Below, piece by piece: positions 1-7,240 of a stretch of 11,921 bases of DNA. The notes under the pieces are model-generated. The model was not told the origin of the DNA. It made no database searches and worked only from the letters and a program-made list of their open reading frames with translations. The DNA comes from Dehalococcoidia bacterium (GTDB lineage Bacteria; Chloroflexota; Dehalococcoidia; GIF9; AB-539-J10): positions 1-11,921 of the forward strand of contig JAUVXS010000044.1 in NCBI GenBank assembly GCA_030603485.1, given 5' to 3'. Each line of letters begins with the position of its first letter. The first letter of the stretch is position 1. The position numbers were made by a program, and so were the translations under genes.

Positions 1-113
1 TTATAAATGATGTATTCCTGGCATCATTGAGACTGGAGAAATACCTTATCAGGCACTTGAACCTGCCATTCGGGGCTTCCTTATTGGTATTAGCAGCAAA
101 AAATGAGAGTTGA
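1..113 (+). CDS. C-terminal tail of an unidentified upstream gene (partial)
   Basis: The frame starting at base 3 is open from the window edge to a TGA at 111-113 and encodes about 36 residues. It ends in a basic/amphipathic stretch (RLEKYLIRHLNLPFGAS) followed by LLVLAAKNES. A tail of this type (small hydrophobic strand, then Lys and a polar end) recalls the last strand of class I SAM-dependent methyltransferases, but it is too short to assign. The stop lies 11 bases inside the following aminotransferase gene, and that gene has no Shine-Dalgarno sequence, so the two are probably co-transcribed and translationally coupled. A second frame (11-106) also ends on the aminotransferase start as ATGA, but it has a stop at 8-10, which makes it the weaker candidate. 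Confidence 0.5.
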   Translation, partial: INDVFLASLRLEKYLIRHLNLPFGASLLVLAAKNES

Positions 114-1251
114 ATTTTACAAACATAATATCAGCCAGCAGGATATCGACAATGCGGTCAGCGTTCTGAACTCTCTTTTTCTGACCACCGGGGAAGTGGT
201 TAGCGAGTTTGAGGGCAAGTTTTCGCGATATTTGGGCTCCAGATATACCGTGGGGGTGACCAGTTGCACCGCCGCCTTACATCTCTCCCTTTTAGCTTGT
301 GGCATCGGGCCGGGTGACGAAGTTATAACCACGCCGATGACTTTTGTAGCTACCGCCAACTCCGTAATTCATGCTGGAGCAACGCCGGTTTTCGTAGATG
401 TGGAACCTGAGACAGCCAATATTAATGCTGACTTGATTGAGGGTGCTATTACTCCAAAGACGAAAGCTGTTCTGCCTGTTCATCTCTATGGACAGATGTG
501 TGACATGAAGAATATTAGACAGATTGCGGATAGACATCATCTAATAATTATTGAGGATGCTGCTCATGCGATTGAGGCAAGTAGAGACGGCATAAGGCCC
601 GGCGAACTGGGCGACGCCGTCTGTTTCAGCTTTTATGCTACGAAGAATATTACATCGGGCGAAGGTGGTGCGGTAAGCACTAACAAAGAAGCGATTGCTG
701 AGAAGTTGAAAAGACTCAGGCTTCATGGTATGAGCTCGAGCGCTGCAGACAGATATTCCAAGAGATACGAACACTGGGACATGGAGATGCTCGGTTGGAA
801 ATGCAACATGAGCAACATTCAGGCAGCTCTGTTGCTGAACCAGCTGGAGAATATTGAAAAAAAGTGGCAGAGACGAGAGCAGATTTGCCAAATGTATGAA
901 GAGGCTTTTGAGGAGGATTCAGGGGTTACCTGCTTAAAGGTATTACCAAATTCGAAAAGTGCCAGGCATGTGTTTACCATTCTGGTTCCTCCCCCAAAAC
1001 GGGACAGAATCTTGTGGCAGCTCCAGGAAAAGGGGATTGGAGTGGCAGTAAACTTCCGGGCGATTCATCTGTTGACTTTCTACAGACAAACCTTTGGCTG
1101 CAGGAGAGGCATGTACCCCATGGCCGAAAAAATAGGCGATAGCACCATAACTCTACCTCTATATCCCAAACTGACGGATGAGGAAGTTCGGTATGTGATT
1201 CAGACGGTGAAAGAAGTGACTGCAGAATATGCCCAGACTCGGGTGGAGTGA
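103..1251 (+). CDS. DegT/DnrJ/EryC1/StrS-family sugar-nucleotide aminotransferase
   Basis: A PLP-dependent fold-type I aminotransferase of 382 residues, the usual length for the family. It is expected to transfer an amino group, typically from glutamate, to a keto-sugar nucleotide in the cytoplasm, giving an amino-deoxy sugar for glycan assembly. Visible family features are the phosphate-binding segment TSCTAALH (53-60), the motif PMTFVATANSV (78-88), EDAAHAIEA (151-159) whose Asp152 should contact the pyridine nitrogen, and FSFYATKNITSGEGG (175-189) with Lys181 as the Schiff-base lysine. The C-terminal half carries WKCNMSNIQAALLLNQLE, also usual for the family. No ribosome binding site precedes the ATG, but the upstream frame overlaps it, which supports coupling and this start. 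The exact sugar (4-amino-4,6-dideoxy, 3-amino or other) cannot be read from the motifs, and the dehydratase or epimerase supplying the keto sugar is not in the window. Confidence 0.93.
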   Translation: MRVEFYKHNISQQDIDNAVSVLNSLFLTTGEVVSEFEGKFSRYLGSRYTVGVTSCTAALHLSLLACGIGPGDEVITTPMTFVATANSVIHAGATPVFVDVEPETANINADLIEGAITPKTKAVLPVHLYGQMCDMKNIRQIADRHHLIIIEDAAHAIEASRDGIRPGELGDAVCFSFYATKNITSGEGGAVSTNKEAIAEKLKRLRLHGMSSSAADRYSKRYEHWDMEMLGWKCNMSNIQAALLLNQLENIEKKWQRREQICQMYEEAFEEDSGVTCLKVLPNSKSARHVFTILVPPPKRDRILWQLQEKGIGVAVNFRAIHLLTFYRQTFGCRRGMYPMAEKIGDSTITLPLYPKLTDEEVRYVIQTVKEVTAEYAQTRVE

Positions 1252-1281
1252 TTATACAGAACCACACATAGGAGCGACGAA

Positions 1282-1347
1282 CTGGTCTATCTGTTAGTTT
1301 TCCTGGCAGTGGCTGCAATGACGGCAGGATACTTACTATTAAAGTAA
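1282..1347 (+). other. short hydrophobic reading frame after the aminotransferase stop
   Basis: Bases 1252-1374 separate the aminotransferase from the next gene. In the same frame as the aminotransferase, after its TGA, the sequence stays open to a TAA at 1345-1347. Its last part encodes one membrane-helix-like segment, VYLLVFLAVAAMTAGYLLLK. A GGAG at 1271-1274 lies 7 bases before a CTG at 1282, so a 21-residue peptide is formally possible, but CTG starts are rare. It may instead be a relic of a longer membrane protein or chance hydrophobicity in T-rich sequence. Not proposed as a proven gene. Confidence 0.15.
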
Positions 1348-1374
1348 GGCGTGTTTTTGATTTCAAGGAACTAG

Positions 1375-2967
1375 ATGCGGATTCCGGCTTTCATTATTAG
1401 ATGTCCAATAGCCACGGGTTGGACTATATTTGTAGTCTTAGCTTTCCATGTGTTTTGGGTTAATATCACACGCATACAGTGGAGTTTTGCCGGGGACTTC
1501 TACCCCTGGCTCACAGTCATTCTAGTTTTTTCTTCCATATATCTCATAGATCTCTACCGTGCAAAGAAAGATTCGACAATTCACCTGAGCGCTATCTTCT
1601 TTATTCTTCTGACGCTTGTGTGCAGAGTTCTATGGGTGCAATACTTTGATGCCCAGCTGTATAGCGATTTTCTTACATACTGGAATGTTGGGCACGCAAT
1701 TGTCGAGGATGGAGTGGCAGCACAAAGCGTTTCAGCAGCACAAGGCACTTTACAAGGGGTCTATTTTCTGAGGTCGATTTTTTACACAGCTCCCATCCAG
1801 TATGTATTTGGGAACAGCCAGCACTGGCTCGAGTTAGTCAATGTTTTTCTGGTAACCATAACTATGTTTATCTTCTATGATTTTGGCCGAAGAGTCTTTT
1901 CTGCCAAGATTGCCGCGGGCGCGCTCCTCTTTTTTTCCTGGAATCCTGATATCTGGTATGGTGTAACCTTGGCTAACCACGATATTGCTTTCCTTCCCTG
2001 GCTAGCTGTTCTTTGTTTAATAATTTATTGGATTGATAAGAAGTTGCATGACAAATCGCATATATCGATACCGGTAATTCTGTTATCTATCACAGTTGGA
2101 ATTCTGATTTTTGTCCTTGATGTTCAAAGAGGTTTTGGTCGTCCCGCCTGGTTTGCCTTGATTTTTCTTCTGGCTTACTATTTGTACAACCATTACCGAG
2201 TAAACAAAGCTAAACCCGTGAACAAAACCCGCCGAGCTTCCATTCCTGGGAAGGACTGGTTGAAACGGGGCCTGGTGTTTATTTTAGTACTTCTCATAAT
2301 CCCCCTGGGCACGTACGGATTATCTAAATCAGTGTTCATCAGAACCACAGGTATATGGAGTAGCTCAGACTATCTTACGTATTTTTCGGCTAAGGATGTG
2401 CATGGTAGTGATCGGTATGGTGAAATGCGGCCATGGCGTACAGAATATTCAAGACAATTGCCGGAGGATCTCCGGGCAGAGTTTTCAGTCAGGAAGCTTT
2501 TGAGTGAAGTATTTTCCGACCCGGTTGAGGCAGCGAGACATCTTTCTCGCAAGAACGCAGTTCTTGCTAATCCGGAAGGGACGTTGTGGTTTTCAAGTCA
2601 CCCGGCTGAGGACCCCTCGGTTGGGAGGATCAACAGCGAAACTGTGCCTATGCAGGGGCAGCTTCATCAATTGTTGTCTGCTATTCTGTTTTTTCTACTC
2701 TTTTTGCGGTTACTGCTGCACCCGTTTTTCCCAATCAAACGCGGCGGCTTTTTCCTAATTTTCTTTACCGCAATTTTTTATCTCTTTATTCTCCTTTTTT
2801 CTGAGGTTCAAGGTCGCTACAGCCTGTTTACCGTGTTCTTGACTAGCCTCCTGGTTGCTCAGCTACTGTTTGAGGGATGGTCGCCTAAAGGTATTAAGAG
2901 GTGGAATTCTGCCAAAAGTTCTACATCTAATAATTTGGAAAAAGAGATTACGGATGGAAACAGCTAA
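1375..2967 (+). CDS. polytopic membrane protein, GT-C (GT39/ArnT-like) glycosyltransferase candidate
   Basis: A 530-residue protein with about 11-12 predicted membrane segments (roughly 13-30, 42-61, 69-88, 150-168, 178-192, 203-220, 231-249, 257-272, 298-316, 431-449, 456-476 and 483-498). GT-C enzymes use polyprenyl-phosphate sugars and act on the outer face of the membrane. Their hallmark is acidic residues in the first outer loop, here YFDAQLYSDF (90-99, Asp92 and Asp98). Near the C terminus SEVQGRYSL (476-484) resembles the E-x-x-x-RY segment common in bacterial GT39-like proteins. A large loop of about 110 residues (317-430) sits between late helices and probably faces outside. AAGGA at 1365-1369, 5 bases before the ATG, supports this start. 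The gene overlaps the next by 14 bases, which suggests the two products are made together. An O-antigen-ligase or polymerase-like role is an alternative. Donor and acceptor are unknown. Confidence 0.75.
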   Translation: MRIPAFIIRCPIATGWTIFVVLAFHVFWVNITRIQWSFAGDFYPWLTVILVFSSIYLIDLYRAKKDSTIHLSAIFFILLTLVCRVLWVQYFDAQLYSDFLTYWNVGHAIVEDGVAAQSVSAAQGTLQGVYFLRSIFYTAPIQYVFGNSQHWLELVNVFLVTITMFIFYDFGRRVFSAKIAAGALLFFSWNPDIWYGVTLANHDIAFLPWLAVLCLIIYWIDKKLHDKSHISIPVILLSITVGILIFVLDVQRGFGRPAWFALIFLLAYYLYNHYRVNKAKPVNKTRRASIPGKDWLKRGLVFILVLLIIPLGTYGLSKSVFIRTTGIWSSSDYLTYFSAKDVHGSDRYGEMRPWRTEYSRQLPEDLRAEFSVRKLLSEVFSDPVEAARHLSRKNAVLANPEGTLWFSSHPAEDPSVGRINSETVPMQGQLHQLLSAILFFLLFLRLLLHPFFPIKRGGFFLIFFTAIFYLFILLFSEVQGRYSLFTVFLTSLLVAQLLFEGWSPKGIKRWNSAKSSTSNNLEKEITDGNS

Positions 2968-4135
2968 CAATAGGTCGCGTTTCATCAGGGGTTGTAAAAG
3001 AATTGCGTCAGTATATCTTGTCGGCTTCCTGGGTATTGTCTTAGCTACCGCACTCTTTTTTGCTGCCGCGAAATGTATTCCTGATTCAGGGTACACGCTT
3101 ATGGATATGAAAGGATTTCAACTGATCGAGGAAATATCAGATAGAACGGACCAGTATCTGATGCCTTATTATGTGAATGCAAACGGTTTACTTACAAGCT
3201 ATTACCTGATTGATGCTGAGGCTAGAGAAGAGCTAGTAACCGACCTAGCAAAGTGGGATGTTGCCGGGAGTGCGTGGACATCTCGAAGTGCAGATATTTT
3301 CTTCGTAAGCAATATCACAGCCCTTTCTACAGAGAATTCAGCCATCATATTTGACTTGCCTGCTCATGATTCTCCTTATTATATCTATACATTTCCTGGC
3401 TACTTTTCTGCGCCCCCGCGAGGCTGGTACGCTTTTTTTAGAGACTTTGGTACCAGCAAAGTTGTGGAGTTTGAAATTGATTACACTTTGCGTAAGGAAC
3501 TCGATTCACTCCGGCTTTTTTTTCAGCAGTACGATTACAAAGAGCGTATTGATTCAATATCATGGGATATGCCGAGTAAAAAAGGGAGCAATACTTTTGC
3601 AGAAAGCATAGAAATCCACCCTGAAGCTAAATCTTTCCGTGTCTATCTTCTTTTTGTTAATAGGACACAAAACGAAATTATTCTTGAGTCACTAAAGCTG
3701 ATTAATATGCACGGGTATAACCTGCTTTTAACCAGAGTAGAAAACAACTTCAAAAAGTTATCATTTAACCTGCACCTATCTGGAATTGCAGAATACCCTG
3801 GCTTTATTGTCTTTAAAAAAGGCGTAGACTTGAAGGGCCGAAGTGATTATCACAACTTATACTTCTTTGTCTCTGTTGAAACGGGTGAGTTAGATAAAGC
3901 ATTGCTCTCCTTTTTGAAAATCAAGGTTTTTCTCGACGAAGCGTTAGTATGGTCTATGCCTGTTAGTGAGATTGGCACTCCGACTTTTGTTGAACAAAAC
4001 ATAGATTTCCTAAACAGTAAAGACTTAAGTGAAGTCTCTTTCCAGGTTGGTTGCGATTTACCTGACTCTGCTAAGCAGAAGGAGATTATCGGTCAAAGTA
4101 TAAATATTACTATTGAATATCTGGATATACGGTGA
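2954..4135 (+). CDS. membrane-anchored extracytoplasmic protein of unknown function
   Basis: I do not recognise a family. The proposed ATG at 2954 gives 393 residues. An in-frame start 99 bases further upstream would add 33 residues read inside the GT-C gene and would spoil the normal N terminus, so I reject it. The N terminus is basic (RSRFIRGCKR), followed by one hydrophobic helix at about 17-39 (IASVYLVGFLGIVLATALFF), so it looks like an uncleaved anchor or signal sequence with the remaining ~350 residues outside. AAAKC after the helix does not fit a lipobox. The exported part is rich in aromatic residues and alternating hydrophobic strands (e.g. SFRVYLLFVN, YNLLLTRVEN, SFNLHLSGI) with many charged turns, consistent with beta-sandwich modules, possibly glycan-binding. 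It starts inside the end of the GT-C gene (14-base overlap, weak AAGAG upstream), so the two proteins probably function together. It belongs to an A+T-richer segment than the downstream GT4 gene. Confidence 0.8.
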   Translation: METANNRSRFIRGCKRIASVYLVGFLGIVLATALFFAAAKCIPDSGYTLMDMKGFQLIEEISDRTDQYLMPYYVNANGLLTSYYLIDAEAREELVTDLAKWDVAGSAWTSRSADIFFVSNITALSTENSAIIFDLPAHDSPYYIYTFPGYFSAPPRGWYAFFRDFGTSKVVEFEIDYTLRKELDSLRLFFQQYDYKERIDSISWDMPSKKGSNTFAESIEIHPEAKSFRVYLLFVNRTQNEIILESLKLINMHGYNLLLTRVENNFKKLSFNLHLSGIAEYPGFIVFKKGVDLKGRSDYHNLYFFVSVETGELDKALLSFLKIKVFLDEALVWSMPVSEIGTPTFVEQNIDFLNSKDLSEVSFQVGCDLPDSAKQKEIIGQSINITIEYLDIR

Positions 4136-4157
4136 TTAGACTGAGAAGGATATACAG

Positions 4158-4381
4158 TTGATCGTTTGCGGCTTTTGCTGGACTGGGGGTAATGAGACGG
4201 TGGTACAAGCATTCCGCCAGTTTGACGGGGTGACCGGTTCCACTGCCATACACAACTATGACCCGTATGCAATATATTAATGGGAGCACCGAATGGGGAC
4301 GTGGCATACACTATTGTTACCATACCGTCTCCGACTTATGTGTTTGCGGAATTTGAAAACGTGAGCTATTGTAAACTATGA
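4158..4381 (+). pseudogene. remnant of a lost gene (P-loop/sulfotransferase-like start), as two coupled short frames
   Basis: Between the anchored protein and the GT4 gene there is no long gene, but two short frames abut exactly. The first, 4158-4280, has a clear ribosome site (GAGAAGGA at 4143-4150, 7 bases before TTG at 4158) and would read MIVCGFCWTGGNETVVQAF, then RQFDGVTG, ending TAA after 40 residues. This resembles the beginnings of sulfotransferase-like P-loop proteins (G-F-x-W-T-G-x-x then a helix and a 'FDGV' turn). The second frame is open from 4262. Its ATG at 4280 shares a base with that TAA (TAATG), and it ends in a TGA at 4379-4381 that overlaps the GT4 start as ATGA. I infer an N-terminal and possibly a C-terminal relic of one gene with the middle deleted. 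Two genuine small proteins are a less likely alternative. Confidence 0.4.
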
Positions 4382-5691
4382 AAGTATGGATGTTCGTTTA
4401 TAATAGCTGTCGGCATGATGCCCGGGTACTGAAGGAGGCGAAGACACTGGCTGAATCCGGGCACGATGTGCAGATAGTGGCAGTAGCGGGCGAGGGGTTG
4501 AGCCGGGTAGAGGAAAGGGACGGATTCAGAATTTTACGGGTGGATACCTCGCTCCCGGGGGAACGTCCGACTCCTGCGGAAGGCATGCCACCGTCCCCAC
4601 GGGGCAGAAGCACAATGGGCACCGGAAGGAAATTGCTCGACTATCTGTTCCAGCGGCCACTGGGCTGCATATATGCTTGGGCAAGGGACAGGACGTCCGG
4701 GCTGTTGCGAAGGTTACCGTCGAAAGTCTACAGGGCCTTTGCCCTTCTTCAGTATTATCGGCGCGCCCGGGGAATTGTGAAAAACAAGGCAGGCGATATT
4801 TATCACTGCCACGACCTGATTACCCTGCCCCTGGGCTACGTGGCAAAACGGCGGCAGGGCGGCAGGCTGGTATATGATGCCCACGAACTTACCACCGAAC
4901 TGGCTTATATTTCTCGACCGGAGAGGATGGGGTGGCGAGTGCTGGAGCGGTTTCTGATACGCCGCGCCGATGAGGTTATCACGACCGGCACCTACCGTAG
5001 TGAGTACCTGGCAAAGAGATACAAGATTGTCGCTCCCACCGTCATATTGAACTGCCCGCCTCTGCCAGCGGCAGAGGCGCATAACCGGGCCTTGCGGGAA
5101 AAGCTGGGCCTGACGGATGACACGGTGCCCATTATACTGTACCAGGGAGGCTTCATAAGAGGAAGAGGGCTTGATAAACTGGTGCTGGCGGCTGCCCATC
5201 TGGACAGAGGCGTGCTGGTGCTGATGGGTTGGGGAGATCTGGAGGTGGAGCTCAAGGGTATAGTAAAAAAGAAGGGGTTGGAGCGGCGTGTCTATTTCAC
5301 CGAGCCGGTACCTCCTGAGCAGGTAGTATATTACTGTATGTCAGCCAGCGTGGGCGTGGTGATATACCAGAACACGGGCCTGAACAATTACTATGCTACA
5401 CCCAATAAGCTGTACGAGTACATTCACGCCGGGCTGCCGGTGGTCAGCAGCGATTTCCCTGCCCTGAGCGAAATTGCGGAGGGGTATGGGCTGGGCGGTA
5501 CATTCGATCCGGAAGAACCAAAGAGTATTGCTGCGGCGATCAATCAGGTGCTCGCCGACGAGCAGCGGTATGATACAATGAGGAAGAATGCACTGGAGGC
5601 AGCTACGATCTTCAACTGGGAGACGGAGTCCAGGAAGCTACTGGAGATTTACGGGAGGTTGAGCCATCGCTTCGATGATAGAACAGCTTAA
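4378..5691 (+). CDS. GT4-family glycosyltransferase
   Basis: A 437-residue GT-B enzyme that should transfer a sugar from a nucleotide donor to a lipid-linked or growing glycan at the inner face of the membrane. The N-terminal Rossmann half begins KVWMFVYNSCRHDARVLKEA and contains DIYHCHDL (140-147) and RLVYDAHEL (163-171). The linker LNCPP (224-228) precedes the donor-binding half, with ILYQGGFIRGRGLDKL (253-268), and then TPNKLYEYIHAGLPVVSSDF (341-360), where Glu347 matches the second Glu of the GT4 EX7E motif. No convincing Shine-Dalgarno sequence precedes the ATG. Its ATG overlaps the stop of the remnant upstream (ATGA), so initiation probably depends or depended on coupling. Sampled lines are 53-58% G+C, richer than the gene before it. 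The 3' end overlaps the permease start by 17 bases. The sugar specificity is not readable. Confidence 0.93.
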   Translation: MKVWMFVYNSCRHDARVLKEAKTLAESGHDVQIVAVAGEGLSRVEERDGFRILRVDTSLPGERPTPAEGMPPSPRGRSTMGTGRKLLDYLFQRPLGCIYAWARDRTSGLLRRLPSKVYRAFALLQYYRRARGIVKNKAGDIYHCHDLITLPLGYVAKRRQGGRLVYDAHELTTELAYISRPERMGWRVLERFLIRRADEVITTGTYRSEYLAKRYKIVAPTVILNCPPLPAAEAHNRALREKLGLTDDTVPIILYQGGFIRGRGLDKLVLAAAHLDRGVLVLMGWGDLEVELKGIVKKKGLERRVYFTEPVPPEQVVYYCMSASVGVVIYQNTGLNNYYATPNKLYEYIHAGLPVVSSDFPALSEIAEGYGLGGTFDPEEPKSIAAAINQVLADEQRYDTMRKNALEAATIFNWETESRKLLEIYGRLSHRFDDRTA

Positions 5692-6457
5692 AAAAGTCTG
5701 GCAGAGACGGGAGCTGCTGTGGTATATGGTCAAGCTCCAGATGAAGGCTGAGAAAAAGAACAAGGTCCTTGGCTTTGCCTGGAGCTTCCTCGACCCTTTG
5801 CTATTGCTCATCGTCTATGTTGTCCTAATAGGCTATATCTTCGGGCGGGGAGGGCCCCAGTTCCCAATACTGCTCTTTATCGCCCTGCTGTCCTGGAGGT
5901 GGTTTACCTCTTCTCTTAGTCGTTCAGTTACCTCTATAACTTCCAAAGTGGGGTTGATACAGAGCGTACGCTTTCCACTGGCTATACTGCCACTGTCTGG
6001 AATTATTATTGGCTTTTTTGACTGGCTTTTCGGCTTCGTTATTCTGGTGCCCATGCTCTTTATATTCGAGGCATCGTTCACGGTGAACATACTCTGGCTG
6101 CCGGTGCTCCTGCTAATTGAGTTCGTAGACATTGTGGGAGCCTGCCTGATATTTGCTGTGGTGGGGACTTACCTCGCGGACCTGAGCAATATCGTCCAGT
6201 TCCTTATCAGGTTGGGTTTCTATCTGTCACCTATTTTATATTCTGTCAAGGATGTAATCACGTCCGAAAGGCTTACCATGCTGTACATGTTGAGCAATCC
6301 CTTTGCCGGGTTGCTGGAATCGTACAAGAACGTGGTAATACTTGGGGCTCCACCCACTGGTTACGCTTTGGTAGGCGCGGCGGTGGCCTGTGTCGTTTTT
6401 GTGATAGGGCTGTGGTACTTTTCTCGCAATGAACACAAGCTGGTGAAGGCGATTTAG
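5675..6457 (+). CDS. ABC-2 type polysaccharide export permease (Wzm/TagG-like)
   Basis: A 260-residue integral membrane protein of the ABC2 permease family, which with the next gene's ATPase moves undecaprenyl-linked polysaccharide across the cytoplasmic membrane. Six membrane segments are visible at roughly 37-57, 62-80, 104-131, 138-164, 172-190 and 228-249. Family signatures are the amphipathic N-terminal helix WYMVKLQMKAEKKNKVLGFA with WSFLDPL (36-42), then FLIRLGFYLSPILYS (176-190) and LSNPFAGLLESYKNV (206-220). Length matches O-antigen and teichoic-acid permeases. The gene starts inside the end of the GT4 gene, and its stop is 1 base before the ATPase start, so all three should be translated together. 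A capsule, O-antigen or other cell-surface glycan substrate all remain possible. Confidence 0.93.
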   Translation: MIEQLKKVWQRRELLWYMVKLQMKAEKKNKVLGFAWSFLDPLLLLIVYVVLIGYIFGRGGPQFPILLFIALLSWRWFTSSLSRSVTSITSKVGLIQSVRFPLAILPLSGIIIGFFDWLFGFVILVPMLFIFEASFTVNILWLPVLLLIEFVDIVGACLIFAVVGTYLADLSNIVQFLIRLGFYLSPILYSVKDVITSERLTMLYMLSNPFAGLLESYKNVVILGAPPTGYALVGAAVACVVFVIGLWYFSRNEHKLVKAI

Positions 6458-6458
6458 A

Positions 6459-7211
6459 ATGATAAACGTCAGCGACCTTGGAATCAAGTTCAGGATGGAG
6501 AAACGCCGGCGTTCCAGGGCACTCGATTTTTTTGGGGAGAAGTTCGGCAATCGGCAACGGCCGTCCGGTGAGTTCTGGGCACTCAGGCACGTGAGCTTCA
6601 CCGTGGAACGGGGGGAAACAATAGGAATTATCGGCAGGAACGGCTCGGGCAAGAGCACCTTGCTGCGCGTGATAGCCGGCGTATACCCGCCCGATGAAGG
6701 CCAAGTATCCGTTGAGGGCGAGGTCTCTACCCTCTTCGGGCTGGGAACCGGGTTTAATCAGGAGCTTTCCGGGCGGGACAATATCTATCTGAACGGCATC
6801 ATAATAGGGCTAGCGAAGAATCAAATAGATGGAATAATAGATTCCATAATTGAGTTCACCGAGCTGAGTGATTTCATCGAAATGCCGGTGAGGACTTATT
6901 CAACAGGGATGCGTGCACGGCTCGGCTTTGCCATTGCTATACACAGCGATAAGGACATTGTGCTGATTGACGAAATTATGAATGCCGGTGATGCCGCTTT
7001 TCGCCAGAAGGCCGATGCTGAGATGGACCGGATTATGGGCGAGAGGACTGTCTTGCTAGTCAGCCACGCCATGAGCACTATCGAGAAATTTGCCAGCAAG
7101 GTAATCTGGCTGGACAGGGGCGTTATTGCCGCCATGGGGGAACCCGGGGAGGTGATAGAGCAATACCTGGCGGCATCCAAGGTAAAGAAGCGGCCTCCTG
7201 ATGAATACTAG
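6459..7211 (+). CDS. ABC transporter ATP-binding subunit for polysaccharide export (Wzt/TagH-like)
   Basis: A 250-residue nucleotide-binding subunit that powers the preceding permease. Seen in order: Walker A GRNGSGKST (59-67), the polysaccharide-exporter segment LFGLGTGFNQELSGRDNIYL (92-111), signature YSTGMRARLGFA (147-158), Walker B DIVLIDE (166-172) running into IMNAGD, and the switch His203 in LLVSHAMS. GAAGG at 6445-6449, 9 bases before the ATG, supports the start. Unlike Wzt proteins of the E. coli O8/O9a type, there is no long C-terminal carbohydrate-binding extension. The protein ends about 30 residues after the ATPase core, as in shorter O-antigen and teichoic-type ATPases, so export probably does not depend on a terminal glycan cap read by this subunit. 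It is the last gene of the plus-strand block, with the convergent GT4 gene ending 49 bases on. No good terminator hairpin was found between them. Confidence 0.95.
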   Translation: MINVSDLGIKFRMEKRRRSRALDFFGEKFGNRQRPSGEFWALRHVSFTVERGETIGIIGRNGSGKSTLLRVIAGVYPPDEGQVSVEGEVSTLFGLGTGFNQELSGRDNIYLNGIIIGLAKNQIDGIIDSIIEFTELSDFIEMPVRTYSTGMRARLGFAIAIHSDKDIVLIDEIMNAGDAAFRQKADAEMDRIMGERTVLLVSHAMSTIEKFASKVIWLDRGVIAAMGEPGEVIEQYLAASKVKKRPPDEY

Positions 7212-7224
7212 GTCACAGCCTGGA

Positions 7225-7240
7225 AGGAGGGGTCTTAGTG
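7225..7240 (+). promoter_or_regulatory. orphan ribosome-binding-site-like sequence after the ATPase gene
   Basis: AGGAGG (7225-7230) sits 7 bases before GTG (7238-7240), just after the ATPase stop. It is as good a start signal as any in the window. The frame it opens gives only about 42 codons and runs antisense into the end of the convergent GT4 gene, so it is not a functional gene by itself. It may be the start of a former downstream operon gene that was cut off when the minus-strand block was joined here, or it may be coincidence. Confidence 0.3.

Noticed and set aside
2855..2953. Longer start for the anchored unknown protein, 99 bases upstream of 2954
   Set aside because: It would overlap the GT-C gene by over 100 bases and add a charged leader before an otherwise normal basic-plus-helix N terminus.
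2954..3080. Lipoprotein signal in the anchored unknown protein (Cys41)
   Set aside because: The residues before the Cys are AAAK. A Lys at the -1 position does not fit a lipobox.
4714..5255. Long minus-strand open frames (up to 161 codons) inside the GT4 gene
   Set aside because: They mirror an intact glycosyltransferase with all its motifs and are by-products of G+C-rich coding sequence.
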